The notes below the pieces were generated by a model. It worked only from the letters and a program-made list of their open reading frames with translations, had not been told where the DNA came from and did not search any database. Both the position numbers and the translations under genes were made by a program. A stretch of DNA of 64,000 bases from Argyresthia goedartella (lineage: Eukaryota > Arthropoda > Insecta > Lepidoptera > Argyresthiidae): positions 37,034,749 to 37,098,748 of the forward strand of contig OX463807.1 of the NCBI GenBank assembly GCA_949825045.1. Direction: 5' to 3'. This document shows positions 12,430 to 22,214 of this stretch, piece by piece (position 1 is the stretch's first letter; each line of letters starts with the position of its first letter).

Positions 12430-12818
12430 ACGATAAAAATGCTTGGGACTGAATTGTTCTAATTAATTGTGAGCATCCTCACTGCCAGAGTTTCTTTTAC
12501 TGGACACTTGGAGGCCTTTTACACCTCCAAAGATTAATTTAATTATACAACTCTTGACTGTGGGGACCATTTACATCTCCTATTATCATTGTATTATTGA
12601 CTAAAGAGACTATACATCTCTGTTATTTATATTTTAATTATTTTATTATGACATTTGAGACTCTTTACATCTCTCAGAAACAATAATTAAGTACTTTTTT
12701 TTTCTGATAATATGATAATAATACCAAATGTTCTGTAAAAAATGAAATGAAATGACATGTGAAAGTGCCCTTGTGGCCTATTTACAGAATAAACGTTTTG
12801 AGTTTTGAGTTTTGAGTA
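12430..12818 (+). mobile_element. LINE family G, solo 3' end
   Basis: No coding sequence is left. The segment ends GAATAAACGTTTTGAG with three TTTTGAG units (about 12,789-12,818), the same logic as the tails of B, E and F. Upstream is a string of small stem-loops described separately. Confidence 0.6.
12469..12676 (+). other. Tandem stem-loops in LINE G 3' UTR
   Basis: Six consecutive hairpins can be drawn: GTGAG/CTCAC (12,469-12,482), CCAG/CTGG (12,485-12,503, loop containing TTTCT), TTGGAGG/CCTCCAA (12,508-12,530), GGGGA/TCTCC (12,562-12,580), AGAGA/TCTCT (12,605-12,621) and GAGA/TCTC (12,657-12,673). The last four have related loops: CCTTTTACA, CCATTTACA, CTATACA and CTCTTTACA. Stems differ while pairing is kept. 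Confidence 0.55.
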
Positions 12819-13084
12819 TACTTATATCACCATATCCTTCATCGATATCAGAAAAAAACTTGTCCACATACAGACTTCGACCATTTTCTAGGTTGTCTGG
12901 GCCTCTCTTTGAGTGCCCTTCCTGATGAAGATGTATAAAAAGAATTCGAAAAGGAATAGCATAAGTCAGTCTTGACGTTAATCACTGATTCCAGCTCGTT
13001 CTAGCTAGTTATGTTTACCAATCTCTATCTTCCGCAAATGTGTGCGACCATGAACCCATCGGACGATATCAGATATAACTTTTA

Positions 13085-13526
13085 TCTTTACTGCGTCCAA
13101 AAACCACACGTTACGACCAGCATAATGATAAACTTCTTGGTAAAAACTCTTTCTTATCTGAATTCCGGACTATTGATCATTATGACCATAATGTACCAAA
13201 ATTTGTCAAATTATGATATTCAAATTTCGAACGCCGATGCCCGCCTGCGTGCCGTCCCTAGTTTGTCTGTGAAGTTGGTACTACAGAACATGCTAAACAA
13301 CTGCAGAGCAATTATCAATGCCACAATGCCGGCCGAACATGCGGTTCCTGAACACATCAAAGAGAGCTTATGATATGTGTGTAGATAAACTAGTGTATGT
13401 AACTGTACATAATTAGGCATTAAAACTCTCGAGTGATATTAATGAAACTCGCCATCGGCTCGTTTCATTAACCCACTCTCGAGTATTAATGCCCTCCATT
13501 ATGTAGCAGTCACATAAACTACTATT
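13085..13526 (+). repeat. 0.4 kb hairpin repeat, copy 1
   Basis: This is a direct repeat of 16,596-17,010, about 3.5 kb away. It ends in a nested hairpin (about 13,417-13,497): an outer stem built on ACTCTCGAGTG/CACTCTCGAG and an inner stem TTAATGAAAC/GTTTCATTAA. The 120-residue open frame inside it has no family I recognise and is disrupted in the other copy, so I do not call it a gene. Confidence 0.75.
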
Positions 13527-13529
13527 ATG

Positions 13530-14160
13530 TTTGTAAACTGTAAGTTCTAATCTGTAATATTTACGTTACGTTTCACTTTATCATGCGAGACGCAAAGTAG
13601 TTTGTAAACGACATATTTTACGATATGTTCTTTTTCGAAGGCGCAATTTCGTATGCTACCGACAATTATTTATTCGGCAGGTAAGTACATTATTTTTTTT
13701 TTAGGTTTTTGCTGTTTACCCAAATTAAACAATAAAACCCAAAAAAAATTGGATTTAAGTTATTTTCTCGTCTAAATGGTCAACATTATTTCTGTTCAAA
13801 TGCAGGGACTAATAACTATAACCCTTTATCCGTACGTGGTGGCAAAGTTGCGCCCTCTGAGGGCGTCTTATGGCCGATTTCACTAACGATTCCTTTCTTT
13901 AAGGGGACCCTTTATTTATTTCAGGGGCCAACTAGCGGTTGTTTTGATTTGCCCTAAGTGTAAGGGTCGTCTAGGCTCCTTGGGGACCCCCTAAATATAC
14001 GAGTCTGGCCACCGAAATAATCGCTAGACAGCTAAGATAAAGAGCTAAGTGTCCCTTAACTGTTGGTGAAATCGGGCAGTAGGCCTCTAATAATAAATCG
14101 CTCTTAGCTCTGCGATATATCTCAATTGCGTGAAAAATAAAGATTTGATATGGCGAAACC
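13530..14160. other. No gene recognised
   Basis: This is mixed-composition sequence with a T-run near 13,692. No coding frame or repeat is recognisable. Confidence 0.4.
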
Positions 14161-14164
14161 GCCT

Positions 14165-14395
14165 CAAACATAAACATTTATATTGAGGCACATATATTGC
14201 TATTGGCCCCACACTAGGATACCCAGTCTCGTGGGAACCAGAAACAGCGACATCACACACATATAAAAATCTCAGACCTGGAGATATTTTTTTCTTTATC
14301 CCCAGCCGGGGATCGAACCCGGGACCTCTCGCATGGTAGCCAGAGCCACAAAAGCAGCGCTACAGAAGTCGTCATTGTAACATAGCTGAGACAAC
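14165..14395 (-). mobile_element. tRNA-headed SINE, family S3 (minus)
   Basis: On the minus strand it reads GCGAGAGGTCCCGGGTTCGA and a paired T-arm (CCGGG/CCCGG with the B box), then a body with CACACTAGGATACC on the plus strand, ending at AACATAAACATTTATAT. Related copies are at 36.6, 58.0, 58.4, 58.6 and 59.6 kb. Confidence 0.7.
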
Positions 14396-14411
14396 TCTCA
14401 GAGCTGAAAGT

Positions 14412-14588
14412 CTAGTTCTAGTCGCCTCTTTGCCTCCAGCATCTAAAACATTGAGGTGACGGAATTCAAATTGAGTTCTATATTTCCTTATACCTTAGTG
14501 TTAGTTTAAGATTTAACATTCTCCAAGTGTAACCAACCTATGTGCTTCTTATGGAAATAAACTCTTTTTAAATTTTGAATTTTTTAAT
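14412..14588 (+). mobile_element. LINE family F, solo 3' UTR
   Basis: This matches 2,021-2,190 closely, from TTCTAGTCGCCTCTTTGCCT through GGAAATAAACTC to the TTTTTAAATTTTGAA tail. The 5' break lies inside the loop of the family's 3' stem-loop, so only a 0.18 kb tail was copied. Confidence 0.85.
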
Positions 14589-14599
14589 TTCGAAAGTGG

Positions 14600-15299
14600 T
14601 TTAATATATATTACGAGCGCATAACCAAACAAGTAATCACAAGAAGCACTCTTTAGTAATTTTAGCTCAAGCCCGATTAATCGAGTGACGCCTTAGTTGG
14701 TGCGAGGCAGCGCCAGATAGAACTCATATCGTTTAGGTTATCTTCGTAGGCAGCCATCTTCATAGACGTTTAACCCTTAAACGCTACCTGATATTCCAAA
14801 ATTCCTCTTTTATTAACGGTCTATAAAAGTTAATACGCGTCATTTAACATCTGCATAGGTTTTGGACCCAGCCGATGGTTTTTTACAAAGTGAAATGGGT
14901 CTGATCAAATAAGGTTCAAAGTGAAAGTTGTTCAGAATTATGCAATTAAAAAAATATACTAAACTTTTTACTTTCTATGGAATTTTGTGTTAAAACATCG
15001 CAAACTTTAATCTCTGGATTACCATCGCTGGGCTTGCCCCTCGTCACGCTAGATTTAGGAAGACGCATATAGTCATGGTTGATTTGTTTTGTAAAAGGTT
15101 TTTACGTGACATGTTTATATCGGGTCTTTCCGACCCGTTTACACCGGAGTGTTTCTCGCGGGACGGGTGGGATTTGATAGTTAAATGTCATTCATTAGAT
15201 GCTCGCCGGCGCGGCGACGGAAGTGCCACCTTATCTGCGCTCGTCGGAAGAGCTCTCGAGCAGGCTCTAGTCCGGTTTCCCACAACGTTGTTGAATACA
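14600..15299. other. No gene recognised
   Basis: Nothing is recognised. A 77-residue frame near 15,075-15,308 has no family signature. Confidence 0.35.
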
Positions 15300-15420
15300 A
15301 CGACGTAGCGTCACGCTTTCGCCGGGATGGAGAGGCACAAACGCGATATTACGTTTCAGCATAGCTGCGGCGATGGGCTAGCCTTGACACGCATCAAGTA
15401 TTGAATAACCGGCTAAACTG
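15300..15420 (+). repeat. Interspersed repeat R1 fragment
   Basis: It contains TAGCTGCGGCGATGGGCTAG as at 42.15 kb, preceded by a TAGCGTCACGC block that elsewhere (45.37 kb) occurs in the opposite context. Confidence 0.5.
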
Positions 15421-15467
15421 TCCTAAGAATCATTAACACACAAAATCCCAAAGCCACGTTAAACAAA

Positions 15468-15515
15468 ATCAAATATGCGTGAGACGCAGTTTACGGCGTC
15501 TCACGCATATTTGAT
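15468..15515. repeat. Perfect 20-bp stem hairpin
   Basis: ATCAAATATGCGTGAGACGC (15,468-15,487) and its exact reverse complement (15,496-15,515) flank an 8-nt loop. Confidence 0.9.
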
Positions 15516-15544
15516 GAAGCCCCGAAGAACATCAACCCTTAGAA

Positions 15545-15960
15545 AATGCAAGCGAGGATACCAAGAATCATATGAAATTGTAATTGGCCATGTGAAACAA
15601 ATTCAAAGGTACTAAACTAAGAAAACTATTTCGATATAATTGTGTTCCTAGCTAAATTCAGTTATTCCCATCAAAAATATTACAGGATTACTGAAATATC
15701 CGAAAAAACACAATGTACAAGTAGTTGTTCAAATTCCCTTCGTCGTTAAGTTGGCGTTTCTGTAAAACTGTCAAGTATCAAGCTTTCCTGTCAGTCGATA
15801 ACGCAGATGTCAATCGGAATGTAAACAAATATGGATCTCATAGTTTTTTACTTTTATAATCGGAAACAGCCAGCCTCCAGTACAGCCGTTCCAAAACTGT
15901 GATCAAGTGACGTCACAATGAGTTTTATTTTAAAAATTATAAAAAATAGACACCTGTTAA
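15545..15960 (+). repeat. 0.4 kb repeat, member 1 of an inverted pair
   Basis: This is homologous to the reverse complement of 17,800-18,225. Shared blocks include ATAATTGTGTTCCTA, ATATTACAGGATTACTG (with changes), CCTGTCAGTCGATAACG, GTAAACAAATAT and a GTGACGTCAC element. The pair is 1.8 kb apart and diverged. Confidence 0.7.
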
Positions 15961-16295
15961 TCGAAATATTAAAATAAGTTTCTTAAAAAATGCTAAAATT
16001 TCATAAAAAAAATAAAATGTCGTTCGTATTGTTAAGCATGGTTCATTTCTTAATTGTTAGTATAATAAAGAAATTACAATTACAAAATATTTTTTGTAGA
16101 TGTATCCATGTCTCTACATTACTATTTTAGAGTCATCAAAATCAGAAAATTAAGCATAGTTATCTAATTTCGATGACAATTCGTCAGTTTTAGTCATAAC
16201 GATTTATGTATGTAAGGAGTAGTAAAACATATGTACTTACAAATCGTGTTTCAGCACTCTAAGATAGTAATGTAGAGACGATTATTAAATCCTTT
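15961..16295. other. No gene recognised
   Basis: This is AT-rich sequence without recognisable content. Confidence 0.4.
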
Positions 16296-16385
16296 ACCAT
16301 ACGAGTATGGCTCAATCTTAGTCGTATCCGGTTGCAGACCAGTGTCCCTCAGTGGAGACATTAGTGGGTTACATTTATTATTTTA
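16296..16385 (+). repeat. SINE S1 tail fragment
   Basis: It shares GTATGGCTCAATCTTA, a CAGTGGAGACATTAGTGGG-type block and a terminal TTTATTATTTTAT with the 3' ends of the S1 copies at 17.4 and 43.9 kb. Confidence 0.55.
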
Positions 16386-16595
16386 TGGGAAAAATTAAAC
16401 TGCACATCAAAAATACTGATTTGCATCTCAAATATCAGGGCAAAATGCTGCCTTAGCTCAGGTAATGGGTAATGGGGGTGAGCGAAGCGAAGCCTCCTTT
16501 ATCCTTCGTGCTAAAAACAACAAAAAATACATAAAACATAAACTTAAGTACACATAATCTACTATTATCTACACACGTATCATAAACCCTCTTTG

Positions 16596-17010
16596 CTGTG
16601 TACAAAAACCGCACGTTACGATCAGCATAATGTTAAACTACTTGGTAAAAACAGATTTCTTATCTGAAAAATTACACATTATGACCATAATGTGTAATTT
16701 TTCTACATATTATGACATTCAAATTTCGAACGCCGACGCTCGCCTGCGTGCCGCCCCTACTTTGTTTGTGAAGTTGGTACTACTGAATGAATTATCAATG
16801 CCACCGTGCCGGTCGAACATGCGGTTCCTGAACACATTAAAGAGAGCTTATGCTATGTGTGTAGATAAACTAGTACATGTAACTGTACATAATTAGGCAT
16901 TAAAACTCTCGAGTGATATAATTATGAAACTCGCCTTCGGCTCGTTTCATAAACCCACTCTCGAGTATTAATGCCCTCCATTATGTAGCAGTCACATAAA
17001 CTACTATAAA
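16596..17010 (+). repeat. 0.4 kb hairpin repeat, copy 2
   Basis: This is the second copy of the repeat at 13,085-13,526. Its terminal nested hairpin (about 16,893-16,977) keeps the outer ACTCTCGAGTG pairing, while its inner stem is TTATGAAAC/GTTTCATAA. One A/T pair is lost from both strands relative to copy 1. Confidence 0.75.
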
Positions 17011-17057
17011 ACGATTAAATACTAGCCATATTTTATTGTATTTATTACCATACCAAA

Positions 17058-17460
17058 TAGAGCCCCGTAGTCTAATGGGTATCACGCTTGCTTCTCACGC
17101 AGGAGATGCAGGTTCAAATCTGGTGCTGACCATGTACCAATGAGATAAGTCATAGTACATTATCTGACGCGCCGTGTTTCGGATGACACGTTAAGCTGTA
17201 GGTCCCGACCACTATCGCTACTCGGTAATAAGGTAAGAAGTCGTAAAACCCCACCACCACCCCGCACTGATTCAGCGTGGTCGAATATGGCTCAATCTTA
17301 CTGGTATCCTTCTCCCACAGTGGTCCAATGTAGAGAAGAGGCAAAAAATGACGTTTGCTAAGTATATGTAAATATCTGCAGTTATAAAGTACTTTGACTT
17401 TTTGACTTTTATACGGCTAATGCCTATGTTCCTCAATGGGGACATTAATGGTCTATTTTT
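17058..17460 (+). mobile_element. tRNA-headed SINE, family S1, interrupted by a LINE E tail
   Basis: The head has TAGTCTAATGGGTATCACGC (A-box region) and GGTTCAAATCTG (B box). The body has CATGTACCAATGAGAT, GTGTTTCGGATGACACGTTA and GTCGTAAAACCCC, shared with copies at 42.0, 43.6 and 51.4 kb. The SINE is cut near 17,297 and resumes near 17,411 (GGCTAATGCC...GGGGACATTAATGG). Confidence 0.75.
17300..17410 (+). mobile_element. LINE family E 3' tail nested in SINE S1
   Basis: This is the same sequence as 56,286-56,395: CAGTGGTCCAATGTAGAGAA through GTAAATATCTGCAGT to an ACTTTGACTTTTTGACTTTT tail. The insertion is flanked by a very short TAT match at best. Confidence 0.75.
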
Positions 17461-17468
17461 TAAATTTT

Positions 17469-17492
17469 ATATATATATATATATATATATAT
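17469..17492. repeat. (TA)n microsatellite
   Basis: About 12 TA units following the SINE S1 tail. Confidence 0.9.
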
Positions 17493-17799
17493 GCGAATTC
17501 TTTTTGCTTTTCCATCACAATCAAAAGCGTTTTTGACGTTCGCAAGCATGTCGCTAACTACATGCGTTGTTCTTTTATTCTTCAAATAATGGATTTGTGT
17601 GTGATAGGAGCAGCTCGGCAATGTAACGTGAAGAGCGCTGTCTCGCTATGAAAAGGCTTTGTTACGGCGACGAGCAAATGAGCCGGTCGCACACTGCCTC
17701 CAGTGGATTCACACGTGCCACTGTTTGCACTCCAGCCTATGTACACACTTGCTCAGCTACGGCTGGACTTCGTTTTTGGGGTGTAAGCCTCGCGAAAAT

Positions 17800-18225
17800 C
17801 GTCTAATTGTTTTTTAATATTTTTTATGAACACCCCTCGTGACGTCACTTTTTCAAAGTTTTCGGACGGGTGTGCTTGAGGCTGGTTGTTTCCTATTATA
17901 AAACTAAAAAACTATAATATCAATATTTGTTTACGTTCCGACTGACATCGGCGTTATCGACTGACAGGAAAACTGTTGAAACTTGACAGTTTAACAGAAC
18001 AGCCAACTTAACGGCGAAGGGAAATTGAACAAACTACGCCGTAGATGACAAATGAAGTACTTTATGTTTTTACGGATATTGCAGTAATCCTGCAATATTT
18101 TTATTGATAATAACGGAAGTTAGTTAGGAACACAATTATCTCAAAATAGTTTTTACAGTTTGGCTTCTTTGTTTTTTTTCATGGCCCATTCTTTCAATCT
18201 TTTACAAGCATTTAACTTTGTAGAT
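17800..18225 (-). repeat. 0.4 kb repeat, member 2 of an inverted pair
   Basis: This is the reverse-complement partner of 15,545-15,960. It includes CGTGACGTCAC, CGTTATCGACTGACAGG and GGAACACAATTAT. Confidence 0.7.
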
Positions 18226-18261
18226 TTTGAATTTTCCATTTGATAAATATAAAAACCATGT

Positions 18262-18655
18262 AAAAGCGACTTTGTCTAAAAGGAATATTAAAATATTCAA
18301 GATTACTAAAATGACGGAACCGAATGGGGTTAATAAAACTCAACACAGAAGACTCTGTTCATAATTTTGTAATTATTTATTCCTGCTTATTATTTATTAT
18401 AATTAATATTGTGATGCTTATATTAGCTAGATGTTAACCTCTCATAAACCGAGGGGAGCTGGGAAGGGTCGCGATTTTGAACCTTACGCCAACGTAGTAA
18501 AATTTAAAACCTGTAACGGAAACGTTATCTAACGCCGGTGGTATTGAAGAGAGATCTAAAAATCAATCTGCGGTAGTATTTTTCGCGCTACTCGCGTTTT
18601 CTCACACTGTGGTCCAATGTAGAGAAGAGGAAACAAACTTCATTTACATATACTA
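18262..18655 (+). mobile_element. LINE family E, 3' end fragment entering the palindrome
   Basis: This is homologous to 56,070-56,345. The last ORF2 residues are at about 18,262-18,320 and the 3' UTR follows, with an insertion of about 100 bp near 18,440-18,540 and a degraded stem-loop at about 18,568-18,600. It continues without a break across 18,562, the outer edge of the palindrome's left arm. Confidence 0.75.
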
Positions 18656-18671
18656 ATATGTAAATCATCAT

Positions 18672-19145
18672 CATAAATCAGCCCACACCTAACCACTGCG
18701 GGGAATAGGCCTCTTCTGTACTTCGCCATCCACTCCGGTCATGTGCCTCCTGCATCCACTGCTTACTAGTTATGTAGATGATGTCGTCCGTCCACCTGGC
18801 TGGTGGTCTGCCTACTGTGCGTTTTCCGGTTCTGGGTAGCAACTCAGTTACCGCTTTGGTCCACTTTCCGTCTTCCCTCCGTGCCAAGTGTCCTGTGATT
18901 CCCTTGCGACATCGGCGAACTTAGTACGACGTCTTATTTCTATATTACGAATACTATCAAGAGGTCTGATGCCTGACATGGCCCTCTGTGCGATTTTTAT
19001 TTTGGCATGTTCGCCCTTGTCAGGGTCCATATTTCGAGACCATATGTAAGCGTGGGCAGAACACATTATAAACCCTGGTCTTTAGGTTTTGAGGGATCTT
19101 GGACTTGAATACGTCTTTCAGCTTTCCAAACGCGGGCCAACCCAT
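18672..19145 (-). pseudogene. RTE-type LINE, 3' end (left arm)
   Basis: The minus strand encodes the C-terminal end of an RTE/BovB-like ORF: KIKIAQRAMSGI, IRNIEIRRRTKFADV, then ARREDGKWTKAVTELLPR, GKRTVGRPPARWTDD and EAYSPQWLGVG, followed by ATGATGATTTA-type repeats, the usual RTE tail. One frameshift lies between the two halves (near 18,890). Only the C-terminal part downstream of the RT is present. An identical-length mirror copy lies in the right arm with a few substitutions. Confidence 0.85.
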
Positions 19146-19639
19146 TTGAATCCGTCCGACCTAATCTGGGGGCACGGTAGTGCCCCCGCCAAGAAGAGCG
19201 CGAGGCACTGGGGCACTACCCACCTTTTCTCGTAACGCTTCGTCGTTATTTTGAACTCTCAGAACTTGGGTTTGGATTATACCAGATCGACGAAATTTTT
19301 GGGATATATTTTCAATAGTAGACACATTAAACGAAAAAAGTTTCAGATGCATAGCTTTTATACTTTAGATTTTTTTGCTATCTAAAAAACCCCGATTCCA
19401 TCACTGACTTACTCATTCACTGTTGATCAACAAAACTTTTAGGGCACTTCCTGAAAGCTGAAATTTGGTATGTAGGCTAGTATTAGCACACAAACAACCG
19501 CAAAATCTTATCGCAATTGAAATGCAGTTCGTTTGTAAAATACGGGGCCTAAGGTGCCACCATAAGTTGTGCTATTTTTAATATACACCGTGAATAGCAA
19601 TCGGAAACATAAATAGATGTCCCATAAGTAATAAGTACT

Positions 19640-20044
19640 GTTGTAATATTGAAATTATCAATAGAGCATTTGTTCACCGTAAACAATTTCCAATCTGTGT
19701 CGCCTATGCTATCACTATACATAAAAGTCAAGGGCTAAGTTTGAATAATGCTCTCATTGATATTGGGTCATCCACTTTCTCATGTGGGCAAGCTTATGTA
19801 GCACTCTCTAGAGTGACTAGTTTGCAAGGTGTCCTTACCTTATAAATATTGACTTTAGTAGCATTAAAGCACAACAGTCAGCTATAGTCGAATATAATCG
19901 CCTAAGAGCCAAGTATCGCCCTGATCTATTGCTTATAACAAACTGTAAACCGACGAAGAAAAAAGGCAAAGACAGAGAGTGGGCTATGAAAAAAGGCACA
20001 TCTGATGTTCAAGAAATACATCCCAAAAAAAGAAAGAGAAAATG
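19640..20044 (+). pseudogene. Helitron/Pif1-like helicase C-terminus (left arm)
   Basis: The plus strand reads RKQFPICVAYAITIHKSQGL and then GSSTFSCGQAYVALSRVTSL, the conserved C-terminal helicase blocks of Pif1 and Helitron RepHel proteins (superfamily 1B helicases that unwind DNA during rolling-circle replication). A frameshift near 19,845 moves the reading to INIDFSSIKAQ and a Lys-rich end with a stop at about 20,042. The N-terminal helicase motifs (Walker A) are absent. It could derive from a Helitron or a captured Pif1; the Helitron fragment at 47.4 kb makes the first more likely. Confidence 0.75.
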
Positions 20045-20565
20045 AACAAAGTAAAAAATACTACCTTTAGTACTTACAAAAACAAGTGAAATCACACCAA
20101 AACCATTTGAATGCAAAAAAAATGCCACGATGAGAGAAAATGTTATTAGGGTGTCAAGTCTGGTAAATCCCATTGCTATGTTTATTCAGCAAAGCTACAG
20201 CATAAAAGGTGTAAGACAATTACGCTGTACTACATCTGTACTGCATCTGTATGAACAGTGCTTTCAGTTCAGTTTTGACATCTGTCATTTCATATACAAA
20301 TAGTGTCTTGTTGTGCTATGAAGCACTTTGTTAATACAGCTAAGATACAGATGCAGTACAGATACAGTAGTACAGCTTAGTTGTCTTACACCTCTTATGC
20401 TCCATCTGATGCTGTCAAATAAAAAAAAATACTCTGTGACTATAGCCTTTGCATTTTTACTCGGAATAATATCGAAGAAATTCATTTGCTTTTCCAATTA
20501 ATTCAATATATTTTATGTGGGTTTTTATGCCTTCCATAATAGTATGAAAAATCATACTGAAATTA

Positions 20566-20877
20566 ATGGTATTCTTTGGTATAGGTGGTTTTCATATACA
20601 CGTTGGTAGGATGATATGTCTTTTCCCCGGAGTCCTTTCGTCTAGGTTTCAGGGCATACAATCAGATACCCAACAACTTATCAGCACCGCACTCGCTCTT
20701 TGTAGACTTCCCTTATCAATATGCATCCCGGATCTTATGCAACTTACAAAAAGAAATGAAATCCCACCAAATCATTTTCATGTAAAAAATGTAGCCAAGA
20801 AGAGGGAAACAAAAAGTTATCAGATCTCAAGTAGAGCCAAGCTTTTAACTCTACACGCCCTAACTGAACAGCCCTAA
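20566..20877 (+). other. Unrecognised open frame, mirrored at 20,977-21,288
   Basis: A 103-residue frame sits next to the palindrome centre and is present identically on the minus strand of the right arm. I recognise no domain. It includes Lys/Arg-rich stretches and no signal peptide. It may be chance coding within transposon DNA. Confidence 0.2.
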
Positions 20878-20917
20878 CTTCACAAAGTCTAACACCTTAC
20901 TTAAAATATATGGCTTG

Positions 20918-20936
20918 GCCGTTTCGTTGCTTGCAA
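20918..20936. other. Palindrome spacer
   Basis: This is 19 bp of non-paired sequence between the two arms. It does not resemble a known sequencing adapter. Confidence 0.9.
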
Positions 20937-21809
20937 CAAGCCATATATTTTAAGTAAGGTGTTAGACTTTGTGAAGTTAGGGCTGTTCAGTTAGGGCGTG
21001 TAGAGTTAAAAGCTTGGCTCTACTTGAGATCTGATAACTTTTTGTTTCCCTCTTCTTGGCTACATTTTTTACATGAAAATGATTTGGTGGGATTTCATTT
21101 CTTTTTGTAAGTTGCATAAGATCCGGGATGCATATTGATAAGGGAAGTCTACAAAGAGCGAGTGCGGTGCTGATAAGTTGTTGGGTATCTGATTGTATGC
21201 CCTGAAACCTAGACGAAAGGACTCCGGGGAAAAGACATATCATCCTACCAACGTGTATATGAAAACCACCTATACCAAAGAATACCATTAATTTCAGTAT
21301 GATTTTTCATACTATTATGGAAGGCATAAAAACCCACATAAAATATATTGAATTAATTGGAAAAGCAAATGAATTTCTTCGATATTATTCCGAGTAAAAA
21401 TGCAAAGGCTATAGTCACAGAGTATTTTTTTTTATTTGACAGCATCAGATGGAGCATAAGAGGTGTAAGACAACTAAGCTGTACTACTGTATCTGTACTG
21501 CATCTGTATCTTAGCTGTATTAACAAAGTGCTTCATAGCACAACAAGACACTATTTGTATATGAAATGACAGATGTCAAAACTGAACTGAAAGCACTGTT
21601 CATACAGATGCAGTACAGATGTAGTACAGCGTAATTGTCTTACACCTTTTATGCTGTAGCTTTGCTGAATAAACATAGCAATGGGATTTACCAGACTTGA
21701 CACCCTAATAACATTTTCTCTCATCGTGGCATTTTTTTTGCATTCAAATGGTTTTGGTGTGATTTCACTTGTTTTTGTAAGTACTAAAGGTAGTATTTTT
21801 TACTTTGTT

Positions 21810-22214
21810 CATTTTCTCTTTCTTTTTTTGGGATGTATTTCTTGAACATCAGATGTGCCTTTTTTCATAGCCCACTCTCTGTCTTTGCCTTTTTTCTTCG
21901 TCGGTTTACAGTTTGTTATAAGCAATAGATCAGGGCGATACTTGGCTCTTAGGCGATTATATTCGACTATAGCTGACTGTTGTGCTTTAATGCTACTAAA
22001 GTCAATATTTATAAGGTAAGGACACCTTGCAAACTAGTCACTCTAGAGAGTGCTACATAAGCTTGCCCACATGAGAAAGTGGATGACCCAATATCAATGA
22101 GAGCATTATTCAAACTTAGCCCTTGACTTTTATGTATAGTGATAGCATAGGCGACACAGATTGGAAATTGTTTACGGTGAACAAATGCTCTATTGATAAT
22201 TTCAATATTACAAC
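21810..22214 (-). pseudogene. Helitron/Pif1-like helicase C-terminus (right arm)
   Basis: This is the mirror copy of 19,640-20,044, with the same blocks and the same frameshift. The shared lesion shows it was already dead before the inverted duplication. Confidence 0.75.

Larger units (their letters stand above)
18562..20917. repeat. Palindrome, left arm (2,356 bp)
   Basis: Each position x in this arm pairs with 41,854 minus x in the right arm, with no net insertion or deletion. From the outside in, it carries a LINE E 3' UTR part, an RTE 3' end (minus), a Helitron/Pif1 helicase fragment (plus), and unrecognised sequence to the centre. Confidence 0.95.

Noticed and set aside
13011..13373. 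120-codon frame as a gene
   Set aside because: It lies in a repeat whose second copy (16.6 kb) breaks the frame by indels, and it has no recognisable domain.
15880..15925. GTGACGTCAC as a promoter CRE site
   Set aside because: The motif belongs to a repeat present twice in inverse orientation, with no nearby gene to regulate.
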